A DNA stretch of 64,000 bases, taken from Armigeres subalbatus (taxonomy: Eukaryota > Arthropoda > Insecta > Diptera > Culicidae). Each line of letters starts with the position of its first letter. Within the stretch, counting starts at the first letter, position 1. Below the pieces are notes generated by a model. The model was not told the DNA's origin, searched no databases, and was given only the letters and a program-made list of their open reading frames with translations. Location: NCBI RefSeq assembly GCF_024139115.2, contig NW_026943170.1:1-64000 (forward strand). The letters are read 5' to 3'. Below, one piece after another: positions 1 to 11,007 of this stretch. The translations under genes and the position numbers were made by a program.

Positions 1-681
1 TTGGTTCGCTCTCTGGGAACCACTCGGACGTGACCTTGACGTAAATTGAAGGTTAGTAGGTATGATTATTTCATCTCTATTGTAAATTACCTGATAAGAT
101 GGTATTCCTTACATTTGTCGTATCCGAGCATACGACAATTCCGGTGTCCTTCCATTATCTGTCCGCCTGCAGCCCAGTAAAACCGTAAAACTCTACCCGA
201 ACAAATTAATTTTTATTCGCGTTATTGTTGGGCTGTAAAACTAATATGGCAGCTCAACTAAGCAAGAAAACTGTGCGTGGCGTGCGAGAGTATACAAGTA
301 GTGTGTGTCAATGAGCGTAACTTGCTTTTGACATCTGTGTATGTCATCATTCTGTCATGATGATTAGAGATGGGCGCTTTCCCAATATTTAACAACCAGA
401 GTAACATTTGTAAAGCTCTATCATTAAAAAATATTATTTCAAGCTCTATCTAGAATAAGGGCGAATGTCGCAAGAGAGGATTCTCTTCGTCGACTTCCCC
501 TCTTTTTAATAAAAGTAACAAGCAGTGGATTTATTTGTGGTTTATCACCTCAGCACGATAGAAAATAATGCGAACTTGCATTTTGTCACTTTTATTTAAA
601 AGAGGGGAAGTTGACGAAAAGAATTCTCTCTTGCGACATTCGCCCTTTTACCAGATAGAGATTGATTTATCCGGTACTTAT
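1..681 (+). repeat. Left arm of long inverted repeat (~681 bp)
   Basis: The first 681 bases reappear as their reverse complement at 11008-11688. Base 1 pairs with 11688, base 361 with 11328 and base 541 with 11149, so there is about one indel over the arm. In the outer 100 bases I found one mismatch (T/A near position 87). The arm contains a short dyad (GTCGTAT..ATACGAC near 117-137) and a palindromic sub-element at 443-662. Pairing reaches the first base of the window, so the true outer end and any target duplication may lie outside it. It could be the terminal inverted repeat of a large DNA transposon or fold-back element, or one arm of a segmental inverted duplication. Confidence 0.9.
443..662. 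mobile_element. Palindromic MITE-like element within the arm
   Basis: About 447-520 is complementary to about 580-660. Both halves carry AAGGGCGAATGTCGCAAGAG or its complement, and AGAGGGGAAGT next to an A/T-rich core. The mirror copy lies at about 11028-11247 in the other arm. It has no coding capacity. A short palindrome without a transposase fits a MITE. Because it sits in both arms it predates the inverted duplication. Confidence 0.7.
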
Positions 682-802
682 AGGGCACTGCACGGACTGC
701 TTTGTCTCTTTCTCGGTGCAAAGAAGTTAGAAAACAACAAGGCCAGTAAACGTCAAAATTTATGAGGAACGAAAGAGAAAGAGATGGTTCCGTGCAGTGC
801 CC

Positions 803-1288
803 TATTCAAAAGGGCATATGTGATTTTGTAAACAAAGATTGAAACGTTGATTTCTCGCTTAACTTTTCAAAAGGACCTAAGTAACATTTTTTTCATGAAT
901 TAATTTGAATAGCGCAATCAACAGAACAACATGAAAGCTATTGATTGCAGTATTCAAATCTCGCTTAACTTTTCAAAAGGACCTAAGTAACATTTTTTTC
1001 ATGAATTAATTTGAATAGCGCAATCAACATAACAACATGAAAGCTGTTGATTGCGCTATTCAAATTAATTCATGAAAAAAATGTTACTTAGGTCCTTTTG
1101 AAAAGTTAAGCGAGAAATTAATTCATGAAAAAAATGTTACTTAGGTCCTTTTGAAAAGTTAAGCGAGATTTGTCCAATCTGATAGCACTCCCACGCGAAC
1201 CAACACTGTTGTAAGAGCCTGACCATCTGTTTGTGGTTATGGTTTGCGTGAAAGTGCTATCAGATTGAAAAAATCGACGTTACAATCT
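803..1288. mobile_element. Palindromic MITE (family also at 54304-54540), split
   Basis: The left part (803-852) reads TATTCAAAAGGGC followed by TTTTGTAAACAAAGATTG. The sequence resumes at 1169 with CAATCTGATAGCACTCCCAC and closes with a self-complementary arm ending near 1288. The same organisation is uninterrupted at 54304-54540. In this copy 853-1168 is inserted, and the outer right end after 1288 is missing. Just upstream, 685-700 (TAGGGCACTGCACGGA) is complementary to about 787-804, making a further small hairpin. Confidence 0.75.
853..1168. mobile_element. Fold-back element nested in the MITE
   Basis: A module of roughly 50 bp beginning TCTCGCTTAACTTTTCAAAA occurs twice forward (from about 854 and 957) and twice inverted (about 1063-1115 and 1117-1168). 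The result is a duplicated palindrome bounded by TCTCGCTTAAC and GTTAAGCGAGA. The tandem modules in each half suggest that one fold-back element inserted into another copy of itself. No protein is encoded. Confidence 0.75.
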
Positions 1289-1350
1289 ACGAACGCTAAT
1301 GGCTGCCACAATCAAGATCAGTTTTTGGTGGGGTTAAAAAAAGTTTGAAG

Positions 1351-1447
1351 TTTGGCTTATGTCGTTTGACACAAAAACTATAAGTTTCCATCATCATAAT
1401 TCAATGAATAATGAATGATCGCTGCGATGTCAAACGACACAAGCCAA
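1351..1447. repeat. Short inverted repeat
   Basis: TTTGGCTTATGTCGTTTGAC at 1351-1370 pairs with GTCAAACGACACAAGCCAA at 1429-1447, with one offset base, around a loop of about 58 bases. It is probably a small MITE or a decayed remnant of one. No coding potential is visible. Confidence 0.6.
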
Positions 1448-2318
1448 GTGTCAGATCGATTGCATCCTACTAGTACATCATTGAATTGTGGCGGTCATTA
1501 CTGCACGTAAAAAGCTGGATATTGTCGCGCTTGTCTTTTTCTAGAATACGACGGCGGTCTTATGCTCGCATGCTCAACTGCGAAGGTAGACGTCAAGATA
1601 GCCTCCGGGTTAAAAGATAGGGAGAACTTTCCCGCTGAAAACAAACACCGGAGTCACTGAGCACATAGAGAGAATCATTGGATCAACAGTGTAAACAATT
1701 GAAGTATATACCTAATGCTCTACGGTATAGACGAATCCAAGTAAAAATAAGAAGAAAACACACGACGGTGTTAACTTTGACAGATCCTACAGCACAGCAT
1801 AGGCAGATCATTTTAAAATGCTTATAATAAATTCTAGACAAATTGTAATTAAAATCTGATTGATGTACGGTACGGAAAAAGTTCTGACTTACATATCTGG
1901 AAGCTTATCTCAATTGTTTGAATATTTTCCAAAAATGTATCTATCATACAGTTCGGAACTTCTGCCGTATCATACATCAATCAGATTTTAATTACATTTT
2001 GTCTAGAATTTATTATAAGCATTTTAAAATGATCTCCCTATGCTGTGCTGTAGATCTATAAAGTTAACACCGTCGTGTTTCCTTCTTTTTTTTTTTTTTT
2101 AACTAATTTTATTTGCTAATTATCTAATACATGCATTCATCTCTTAGACTAGGTGTTCCGTGTTTTCTTAACACTATCATCCTTATTTGCTATGTTACTT
2201 TTTAGTTATTATTAATACATTTCAATTGCCTCTGGCAGTTAGAATTTTCCTCTGGTTGAATTGAACCATGTAGGAATTACAATGTTTTCAACTTAAACTA
2301 AACTTAACCTATTTTATA

Positions 2319-3501
2319 CTAAGGGTACAAGGAGTTAATCGTTGCAATAGAAGATTGCAACGATTTTTGTCTAAAATTGGAAATTATTTTGTTGGACATT
2401 TGTTGCAATGTCTCAATATTAGAAATTCTATGAAGTTCATTGGTACTATACCACGGAGGCAACTTCAGAATCATTTTCAAAATTTTATTTTGAATCCTCT
2501 GGAGTGCCTTCTTTCTGGTATTGCAGCAACTAGTCCATATTGGCACAGCATACAACATGGCAGGTCTAAAAATTTGTTTGTAAATCAAAAGTTTGTTCTT
2601 AAGACAAAGTTTTGATTTTCTGTTTATAAGTGGATATAGACACTTAATATATTTGTTACATTTGGCTTGGATGCCTTCATTGTGACTTTTAAAAGTTATT
2701 TTTTTGATTTAGCAGAAGTCCTAAATATATAGCTTCGCTAGACCAATTAATTGGAACCCCATTCATAGTGACAATATGTCTGCTAGAAGGTTTCAAATAA
2801 GAAGCTCTCGGCTTATGTGGGAAAATTATAAGCTGAGTTTTGGAAGCATTCGGGAAATTTTCCATTTTGCAAGTAAGTGGAGAAAATATCCAAACTTTTT
2901 GCAATCTACTACAAATGACACGAAGGCTTCGCCCTTTGGCTGAAAGGCCCGTGTCATCTGCAAACAAAGATTTTTGACACCCTGGTGGTAAATCAGGTAA
3001 GTCAGAAGTAAAAATGTTATACAAAATGGGCCCCAGTATGCTGCCTTGGGGACACCAGCCCTTACAGGTAATCTATCAGATTTAGAATTCTGATAGTTTA
3101 CCTGCAGTGAAACGATCTGATAAATAATTTTGGATCAGTTTAATGATGTACAGAGGAAAATTAAAATTCATCAATTTTACAATCAAACCTTCATGCCAAA
3201 CACTGTCAAATGCTTTCTCTATATCAAGAAGAGCAACTCCAGTCGAATATCCTTCAGATTTGTTGAGCCGAATTAAATTCGTTACTCTTAATAACTGATG
3301 GGTGGTTGAATGCCCATGGCGAAAACCAAACTGTTCATCAGCAAAAATAGAATTGTCATTAATATGAACCATCATTCTATTTAAAATAATCTTTTCAAAC
3401 AGTTTGCTTATTGAAGAAAGCAAACTGATTGGGCGATAACTAAAAGCCTCAGCTGGATTTTTGTCCGGCTTCAAAATTGGAACAACTTTGACGTTTTCCA
3501 T
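2319..3501 (-). pseudogene. Jockey-like ORF2: reverse transcriptase (multiple frameshifts)
   Basis: Three minus-strand pieces in different frames cover the RT domain. Piece 3501-3082 has YRPISLLSS, FGFRHGHSTTHQL and LLDIEKAFDSVWH (fingers and first palm Asp). Piece 3024-2689 has the catalytic FADDT and a Lys-rich thumb region with a YLGLLL motif. Piece 2588-2319 has the C-terminal RPAMLYAVPIW segment and the end of the protein. The FADD active site is intact, but at least two frameshifts separate the pieces, so no single polypeptide can be made from this copy. Confidence 0.87.
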
Positions 3502-4241
3502 TTATCTGGAAAGTATCCCAATTGAAAACATTTGTTAAATAAATTAACCAAAAAAGGATAAAGAGCTCTCAGGAAGTTTTTTGATAAGTATGTAGAAAAA
3601 AACATCATCACCCATGGCTTTCATATTTTTAAATTTTCTAGTAATAGATCTCACTTCATCCAAATTAGTTCCCAACGGAGGGTCAATAACATTATTTTGA
3701 TTGAGAATGTCTTCGAAGCTCCGTGTAACCTGATCCTCAATTGGACTAGTGAGACCTAGACTAAAATTATGGGCACTCTCGAACTGCTGAGCAAGTTTTT
3801 GAGCCTTTTCGCCATTTGTTAATAAAATTTTATTTCCCTCTTTAAGCGCTGGAATTGGCTTTTGAGGTTTTTAAGAATTTTTGTTAATTTCCAAAAGGGT
3901 TTCGAACTGGGATCCAACTTCGAGACATTATTCTCAAAGTTGGTATTTCTCAGAATAGCGAAACGTTTTTAATTTCATTTTGCAAATCTCGCCAAATAAC
4001 TTTCAACGCGGGATCGCGAGTTCTTTAGTATTGCCTTCTTCTCACATTTTTAAGACGGATCAGTAGCTGAAGATCGTCGTCAATAATAATGGAGTTGAAT
4101 TTAACTTCACATTTCGAGATTGCAATGCCTCTGCCTTCGACAATTAAATTTGTTAAAAATACGAGAGCATTATCAAATCACTTTTGGTATCGAGAGGAAT
4201 ATCAACATCAAAATTCTTATTGATATTTTTTTATATAAATT

Positions 4242-4991
4242 TTAATCAGCTCTATGGTAATTAAAAGTAGAGCTGATTGTATTATTAATGGCTTCTTGTG
4301 AGATTTCAAATGTCACAGGAAGATGATCAGAGTCAAAGTCAGCATGAGTTACCAATTGGCCACACAGCTGACTTGAATCCGTTAAAACTAAATCAATTGT
4401 AGAAGGATTTCGACTGGAAGAAAAACAAGTTGGTCCATTGGGATATTGAATAGTATAATATCCCGCAGAACAATCTTCAAATAAAATTTTACCATTGGAA
4501 TTGCTTTGAGCATTATTCCATGAACGGTGTTTGGCATTGAAGTCACCAATTACGAAGAATTTTGATTTGTTGCGAGTCAGAGTTTGAAGATCAGCTTTCA
4601 ACAAATTCTTTTGCTGCCCATTGCATTGAAAAGGCAAGTAGGCTGCAATGAAGGAAAATTGTCCAAAATTTGTTTCAACAGAAACTCCCAAGGTTTCAAA
4701 AACTTTGGTTTCAAACGAAGAAAATAATTTATGTTTGATACGTCTATTAATGACAATGGCGACCCCACCACAGGCGCTGTCAAGACGATCATTTCTGTAG
4801 ATAAAATAGTTTGGATCTCTTTTAATGGAGAGTCCTGGTTTTAAATACGTTTCAGTTATAATGGCAATATGCACATTATGAACTGAAAGGAAGTTGAATA
4901 ATTCATCTTCCTTACCCCTTAGAGAGCGGGCATTCCAATTTAGAACTTTCACACAATTATTTAGATCCATTAAAACGGAGTCCGATAACAA
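4242..4991 (-). pseudogene. Jockey-like ORF2 N-terminus: APE-type endonuclease
   Basis: A 249-residue reading has the apurinic-endonuclease fold signatures in order: NWNARS near residue 18, an ET pair near 47 (IITETYL), GDFNAKH near 148, IDLVLT near 198 and SDHLP near 221. These supply metal-binding and catalytic residues for nicking the target DNA. The ATG is at 4991, about 90 bases past the ORF1 stop at 5082. The frame closes at 4242, before the RT domain, so ORF2 is broken; 3502-4241 is the decayed linker with several frame changes. All endonuclease motifs I looked for are present. Confidence 0.88.
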
Positions 4992-5081
4992 TTTTTTGTG
5001 TGTACTTTATACCAACCTGAACAGCTTCTGGTATGGTATTTGCTTTGAACATTGCATCAATCATGTGATGCAATTGTTCAG

Positions 5082-6361
5082 TTAAAAAACAAAATCGGAA
5101 GCAGTCATGCTACCTGAATCGGCAACATGACCGTTATTTTCCGTTGGGACATGGGTATAAACCTCATTTTGAGAAGAGAAATTTTGTCTACCAGCAGCGA
5201 TGTTTGCATACGTAGGTACATTCGAAAAATTGGAATTTACTGAAGTGCTTGCTACCCGTTGACGAGCGGCAAAATTTGTTTGTGAATTGTGGTGGGTATG
5301 AATTGCTCGACCGGTAAACGATTTCGAAATTTGAGCGTTTGAAAAATTTCTACCCGTCGAATCTGGGATCCGATTGGAATTTCCCGTCATCAATTTTGCA
5401 CGGGAATTCAATACTTTTTTGCGTGAAGGGCATTCCCAGAAATTGGATTTATGATTGCCCCCACAATTTGCGCACTTAAATTTATTGGAATCTTCTCTCA
5501 CAGGACATGCGTCCTTGGCGTGAGAGGTTCCACCACAAATCATGCATTTAGCATCCATGTGACAATGTTTGGTTCCATGACCCCACTTTTGGCACTTACG
5601 GCACTGGGTGGGGTTTTGGAAATTTCCTCCAGGCCTGCGGAAATGTTCCCATGTAACACGGACATGAGACATAATACAGGCCTTTTCCAAACTTTTCATA
5701 TTATTTAGTTCACTGTTAAAATGAACTAAATAAAATTCTTGAGAAATGCCCCTCTGGGAAGTACCAGAATGGGATTTCTTTTTCATCTTAATTACTTGGA
5801 CTGGTGAAAATCCAAGTAATTGAGAAATTTCAATTTTAATCTCATCCAGTGATTTATCATCACTGGGGAGACCTTTCAAGACGACTTTGAACAATCGCTC
5901 AGTTTTGTCGTCGTATGTGAAGAATTTATGGCGCTTCTCAGTTAAATACTGAAGAAGACGTTTGCGATCGTCAAAGGATCCCGGCAAAACGCGGCAGTCA
6001 CCCTTCCTAGCAATCTGAAATGAAACCTTGATCCCCTGAAGGTTACTCAAAATCTCATTCCTAAAGCCAGAAAACTCGGCAACAGATACCACAATCGGCG
6101 GAATCCTTTGCTTTTCGCATGAATCGAATCACCTGGGCTAGATTCGATTTGCTCAATATCATCATTAATCAAATCGAACTGATTGCTCAGTTCGATAGGA
6201 GAAACATTATTTCCGACATTAGAGTTTGAAGGAATATCTGAATTCTCCAGCTTCCTTCTATTTTTTCCGCGCTTTGGCAGGACGGTCTTGAAACCTTGTT
6301 TCTTAGAAGGAAGTGGAGAATTCAAAGACTCCCCCTTCCTCTTGTTTTTATTAATACTCAT
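5082..6361 (-). pseudogene. Jockey-like ORF1, gag-like RNA-binding protein (frameshifted)
   Basis: The minus-strand reading starts with ATG at 6361. About 75 residues are Lys/Ser/Asn rich, then the frame shifts near 6090-6125 around GCGAAAAGCAAAG. It continues in a second frame to the stop at 5082. The second part has a gag-like region (about residues 30-130 of that frame) and zinc knuckles: CRKCQKWGHGTKHC, then CMICGGTSHAKDAC, then a third C..C....H.....C arrangement beginning CANCGGNHKSNFWEC. Such proteins bind element RNA and form the RNP used for target-primed reverse transcription. The tail is Ser/Asn rich. One small indel in an A-rich stretch explains the break, so the copy is either inactive or carries a sequence error. 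Confidence 0.85.
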
Positions 6362-6677
6362 TGCTGAGCGTGGAGACGTGACCTTCTAAGAGGTTTTTTC
6401 CCAGAACGGTGTCCCTGCAGGATTACCACCGCTTGTCGGAATTTTACTTCCGCAAACGGGTCCAACGTAAAACGAAGGCACGGGTCCTTGCAAAGATCGT
6501 AACGGGATCAGTGGGTACAAATAGCGCTGAGAAGCACTGTTGAAATTAAAATAGCTTCGGGTAGTATTAAAAACTTCCTTCCGCAAAGAGAGAAAGAACC
6601 GCACAGCACGAAAGCACGATGCGGTCTGCGTGTGTTTCCTTCTTATTTTTACTTGGATTCGTCTATAGAATACGGTA

Positions 6678-7225
6678 TTTTGTTTCTAGATGGTTGCCAA
6701 TGCACATATAAGCCATTTCATGAGACAGATCCAAACAGCTGATCGAAATTTTGAGTGAACGGCTCGGTCTTTGTTTTGGTAAATTTGCATGCAAACCATC
6801 ATCATTTCGTCATCATCATCATCATTTTATTTCATTTTTGCAAATGTGCCTTGTAAAATGTAAATATTAGTGTTAGGTCTCCTGTCATTTGAGCTTTCTA
6901 TAAAATGGCTTATTGTATCAACACCATGGATATAGTACGTCAACATGGTTCTCTGATGTACACGTTAAGAAAAAACGTTATGGCAAAAGTTATGGCAAAA
7001 ACCTATTCGAAAATACTAATGCACTTTATTATGCCACCCAATGAATGATCCCTTACCAAACAGCTAATAAAATTCATAAGTTTATGAAAAGTATAAGTTT
7101 TTGAATGTATATCACTAATGCAATGTATAAGTTTTTACTTATTACAAGATTAGTTTTACAAAATTAGGCATTCATAAGGCGAAATATATCTTATTATTAA
7201 ACGCTATTGAGTTTCACTTAGATCA
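6678..7225. other. Gene-free AT-rich stretch
   Basis: No coding or RNA gene is visible. An imperfect (ATC)n microsatellite lies at about 6797-6828. The sequence just after (to 7225) is AT-rich and unremarkable. Confidence 0.6.
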
Positions 7226-7429
7226 ATGACTGATTTAGTGGTGCGCATGATGGCGCACGGCTATGGCATAGATGCGCACCACTCGGGATGCAGTCGCGAC
7301 ATCCGGAAATGGGAGAAAATGCGATTGTCGCGAGAGCTCAGTTCGGTTTTCAACTGGATCTACAATATAACCTCCGACGTGTTCCGAAAAAAGAGGGCTC
7401 CTGTCCAGCAGAAATCCAAGCGTCGGTGA
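7226..7429 (+). other. Unidentified short open frame, possible coding remnant
   Basis: An ATG frame of 67 residues ends with a basic tail (FRKKRAPVQQKSKRR). I do not recognise it. It is more GC-rich than its surroundings, which hints at former coding sequence. GGTGCGCAT at 7239 and ATGCGCACC near 7271 form a small hairpin at its start. It lies in the inverted-arm structure upstream of the remnant at 9264. The two might belong to one captured gene, but nothing in the sequence proves it. Confidence 0.25.
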
Positions 7430-7432
7430 TGA

Positions 7433-8550
7433 TTTACACACTTAATCAGTATTTCAATGTTCGGTATTTTGTTTGCCGAGTTTCAACTGCAAAATTTTGT
7501 TTTTACCGAAATATTAGTTTTTTAGTTGATCACAAATAACTGTCAGTAATAAATTCCCGAGTTTCGGTAAAAAATTATCTTTATTATTCTGACGTTTACT
7601 TATTTTTACTGAACAAATCATTTAATCCATAAATTACTGAACAGCACAAAAAATCGGTACAAATCTATACCAAATTTACCGAATAGCCATTAAAAAATGA
7701 CCGATGTTGTTTTCTCGATTCTTTTTTTTCGGTTGAGCTTCCATTTTGAAAATTATTTCCGTCGTGCTGGTTGACGCGTTTCAAAAAGTGAACTTTTCAG
7801 CCACAGATCGCACAGCTGTGCGTAAAACAAGTGGGAACCGGTGCCTCCTACCTCTGGGAACTTTTTTCTTGAAAGAATTTGTCATGGAGAATAGCCCCTT
7901 GAATTATCGTAACTAGTTTGCGAAAAACGTTTTTCACGGTATGCTCAGAATCGAAGGTGTGACGGTGGTAAGGTCGGTGTGCTAAGGATGATGTCGGTGT
8001 GTTGTGATTTGGCGATGGGCAAAGGATGATGTTAATAAAAGACAGATTTTCTCTAATATGGCCTAGGATTCAATCCCTGTCTGACAATAAAAAAAATATA
8101 ACCGGCGCAAGTCTCATTTCTTCATACAGGCTGTAAGTTCAGATTAGGATAATTTACGAGGTATTTCACGTAAAAAATGACAAGAAGAAGTTATATGAAA
8201 ATACGATGAGTGAACATTGACATCAAACAACTCTTTATAATGTCAAATGCCGCGTAAATTATCGTAATTTGAATAGGTTTTTATATTTCATGCAAAGGTA
8301 TTTATTGATTAGATATACTGTCCAGTCGGTAAAATATTTTCCAAAAAATAAATCCTCATTTACTGACTAACTCAATTATTTGCATATAAACAAACATCCT
8401 TCATTACCGATTTTAATGTTTATTTGACATTTCTCGTTCATGCTGAAAACTCGGTAATGTAAAATATTGCTGTTGAAATTACTGGGTGATCCGTAGTACA
8501 AAAACTCAGTAAAATTATACCGACTCCGGTAAAATAAAGTAGCTGTGTAC
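7433..8550. mobile_element. Possible degenerate MITE/TIR element
   Basis: The left end (TTTACACACTT, then repeated TTCGGTA and TTTACCGAA words) and the right end (ACTCCGGTAAAATAAAGTAG followed by CTGTGTAC) resemble inverted ends of the TACACAC / CGGTAAA style also seen at 31341-31589. The interior has several CGGTAA words in both orientations and no open frame. The limits are approximate. Confidence 0.35.
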
Positions 8551-8620
8551 TATATACAAAATATTAATATTATGGACCGTAAACATTATTTATATAATTA
8601 AAAAATAAGGAAGTATTTTC

Positions 8621-8892
8621 TATCCAGTTTTCCGCGAGCGGTAATGGCCGCCAGCTTGCCTGCGGGTTAGTCTCTGATTTGACATTTCTGGAGGTCAACT
8701 GCACCCACCGTTCGAGAATTTTGATCAATGTAGTATATAAAAAGGCTTGAATCCACTTAATCAGCACCTTCTTTTATGCCACATTGGTCAGAATGCTCGG
8801 AGCGGTGGGTGCAGTTGACCTCCAGAAATGTCAAATCAAAGACTAACCCGCAGGCAAGCTGGCGGCCATTACCGCTCGCGGAAAACTGGATA
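8621..8892. mobile_element. Palindromic MITE
   Basis: The segment from 8621 (TATCCAGTTTTCCGCGAGCG) to about 8717 is the near-perfect reverse complement of about 8795-8892 (..CGCTCGCGGAAAACTGGATA). The arms are about 97 bp and the loop about 78 bp. The arms are much more GC-rich than the surrounding DNA. No protein is encoded. Confidence 0.85.
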
Positions 8893-9263
8893 CTTACCAT
8901 CAAGATTGAAAAAAAAACACTGAGTGGAAATATCAAAACAGCTTCTCTGCTGATCCGCCATTGCACAATAAACACTAGCGCTACTGAATACATGACAAGA
9001 AAAAGCAGATCGGTCGGAGTTATGTGCACAGCATATACATCAAACATGTAACGAGCACATACATTCAATATGAACTGTTGCTATTATTATTCATATTTGC
9101 ACTTATGAATATGAATGCTTTACCTCGTACTACTTATAGGAATTCATATAATGCTTACGTGTTGAGCAACACGTTGAACTTATTAGACATTTCTGATGGA
9201 AAACTATGCTAGATTTATTTCAGTGCAGCATTAATTTATAGTTTAATCTGCCCCATTGCCGCG

Positions 9264-10625
9264 TTGCGTTTCGTGGTTATTAACCGGTGCGAATTACCAG
9301 CGTCGTTTATTTGTCTGATAGCGTGTTGTTTCCTGTTTCTGACCGGTAAGGTGGAGGAGATTTCGAAGAAGTACAAGGACATCATCAAAATTGCAAGATC
9401 TATGTGGAATTTTGTGAACGATTTTTTTTTCGCTGCTGAGAGAACCAGAAATTATCGTCCTATACCTTGTTAATTTACCTCGCAAATTCACGGTTTCGGA
9501 TCGAATCATGTCTGGTTATTTAAAGTGGTTGGATATGTCCGTTAAGGACGTGATCATGACAATTCCGGAGGATATCTGTGATCAGCTGCTGGAGCTATAC
9601 CAACAACCAAACACCGAGTCACTTTCAGACAGCCTGCCGAAGTTGCCACCTAGCGAATCGTCGTCAACATTACATTGAATTCGGGAAAAGGCCGAATATC
9701 CACAATCCGCCGTAGAAAACAACGATACTCCACCGATTCCCATTCAGCCATGGCAACATTACCCACATCCACATTCAAACTGTGGGTACTAGGGTGGTTC
9801 AAAAAATCGATTTTGCTCCACAGTGCTCATCTGATTCTTTATCAGGTTCTGAGTGACCTCTGAAAGTTTGAGCTCATTTGGATTAAAACTGATTTAGCAC
9901 AAGCCGTTTCAAGTTTGCATGCAAATTAGTATGGGGAAATTTATTTTTTCATTATACTGTTTATGACCCTTCCCCATTAAGCTCAGGTTAAAAGAAAACC
10001 CACATAGCTTAAAGGAATACTCAACAGCTTTCACCCAACGAAAATCGCATGTTGATTAATCGTCCCAATAATTAGTAATCGATTTTAAGACAGGTTGCGA
10101 ATCTTTAGTCACGATCGTTTAACTTCTTTGAGGGCATCACTGAAATGTGCAGTGCAACATAGTAGCCTGAATTTGTGTGTGCTATCTTTCGCGCCACGAG
10201 CAGCAATGTTGCCTGTTGATGAGTTATGCAATTAGCTCCAGAAAACCACGGTATAGATTAAATTCGATTACTAATTATTGGGGCGATTAATCAACATGCG
10301 ATTTTCGTTGGGTGAAAGCTGTTGAGTATTCCTTTAAGCTATGTAGGTTTTCTTTTAACCTGCGCTTAATGGAGAAGCGTCATAAACAGTATAATGAAAA
10401 AATAAATTTCCCCATACTAATTTGCATGCAAACTTTAAATGGCTTGTGCTAAATCAGTTTTAATCCAAATGAGCTCAAACTTTCAGAGGACACTCAGAAC
10501 ATGGTAAAGAATCAAATGAGCACTGTGGAGCAAAATCGATTTTTTGAACCACCCTAGTGGGTACTATCCACCGTCTGGAACAACAAGGGATGCTTCGAAG
10601 TGCCCAGAACTACAGGCAATTTTTT
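9264..10625 (+). pseudogene. Unidentified coding remnant interrupted by a MITE
   Basis: A frame from 9264 to 9473 has a hydrophobic run (CLIACCFLFL) and then a charged stretch with KKYKDIIKIARSMWNF. It shifts at a T-run near 9422-9430 and continues in another frame through an ATG at 9508 (MSGYLKWLDMSVKDVIM..) to a TGA at 9676-9678. The same frame stays open after that stop into a Pro/His-rich segment, is split by the MITE at 9790-10556, and resumes with YYPPSG. Continuity across stop, shift and insertion suggests a former real coding region. A GGTAAGG word near 9346 could be a splice donor. I recognise no domain; it could be a captured host gene or a transposon protein. Confidence 0.4.
9790..10556. 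mobile_element. hAT-type palindromic MITE with 8-bp target duplication
   Basis: The ends are TAGGGTGGTTCAAAAAATCG and its complement. Long inverted arms (about 300 bp each, 9790-10090 and 10260-10556) share TTTGCATGCAAA, GTGAAAGC and ACGAAAATCGCATGTTGATT blocks. GTGGGTAC directly repeats at 9782-9789 and 10557-10564. An 8-bp duplication and TAGGG-type ends are characteristic of hAT-mobilised elements. No transposase is encoded. Excision restores an open frame in the remnant around it. Confidence 0.88.
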
Positions 10626-11007
10626 TCTTGTTCTGTTGTTAGTGCTACATTGTAAGTACCTATTTGTATCAACGATTTTTCTTCTAGTGGAAAATAAACA
10701 AGACTTATTTGAATACATTTTGTTTTTGTATTTTTTTTATAATCGAGAAATAAGCTAAACAGAATTCATTTCGTTTATAAAGCTGGCACACGAATAATAC
10801 TTGCGGCTGCATTTAAAAAACATTAGAAAAGCTAAATAAATTGTATTTGATGTGCATTCATTTTTTTTGAGTGCGTTGCACATAAAATTCAAGAGCCACC
10901 AAATTTTCAAGTTTTATGTGCATGACCAATAAACATTATTTGCAAAGCTTGATTGCAAAAATATATGTGCGCTGCACATAAAATCTAGATGGTAATTAAG
11001 CTCAGTG

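Larger units (their letters stand above)
2088..6631 (-). mobile_element. Jockey-clade non-LTR retrotransposon with target-site duplication
   Basis: The element reads on the minus strand. A 13-bp direct repeat GTGTTTCCTTCTT flanks it at 2075-2087 and 6632-6644, and the T-run at 2088-2100 is the poly(A) tail on the coding strand. The 5' end is therefore at 6631, followed by a 5' UTR to about 6362, ORF1 (CCHC gag), then ORF2 (APE-type endonuclease and reverse transcriptase) and a 3' UTR of about 220 bp. Length of about 4.5 kb and order fit mosquito Jockey/Juan-type elements; the exact family is inferred from protein style, not searched. It looks nearly full length, but both ORFs contain frameshifts. 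Confidence 0.88.
1721..6677. mobile_element. Palindromic MITE disrupted by a Jockey-like insertion
   Basis: The left arm (about 1721-1880) carries TATAGACGAATCCAAGTAAA, ACGACGGTGTTAACTTT and a long stretch ending in AATCTGATTGATGTACGG. The complementary right arm starts near 1960 and reads out to 2087. The last part of the right arm (ATTTTTACTTGGATTCGTCT) is found only at 6645-6665, beyond a 4.5 kb insertion. Removing 2088-6631 and one copy of a 13-bp duplication leaves a hairpin of about 410 bp with matching outer ends. The MITE is therefore older than the retrotransposon in it. Confidence 0.8.

Noticed and set aside
568..765. Small ATG frame in the left inverted arm.
   Set aside because: It lies across a palindromic MITE and its mirror copy encodes nothing comparable, so it is a by-product of the hairpin sequence.
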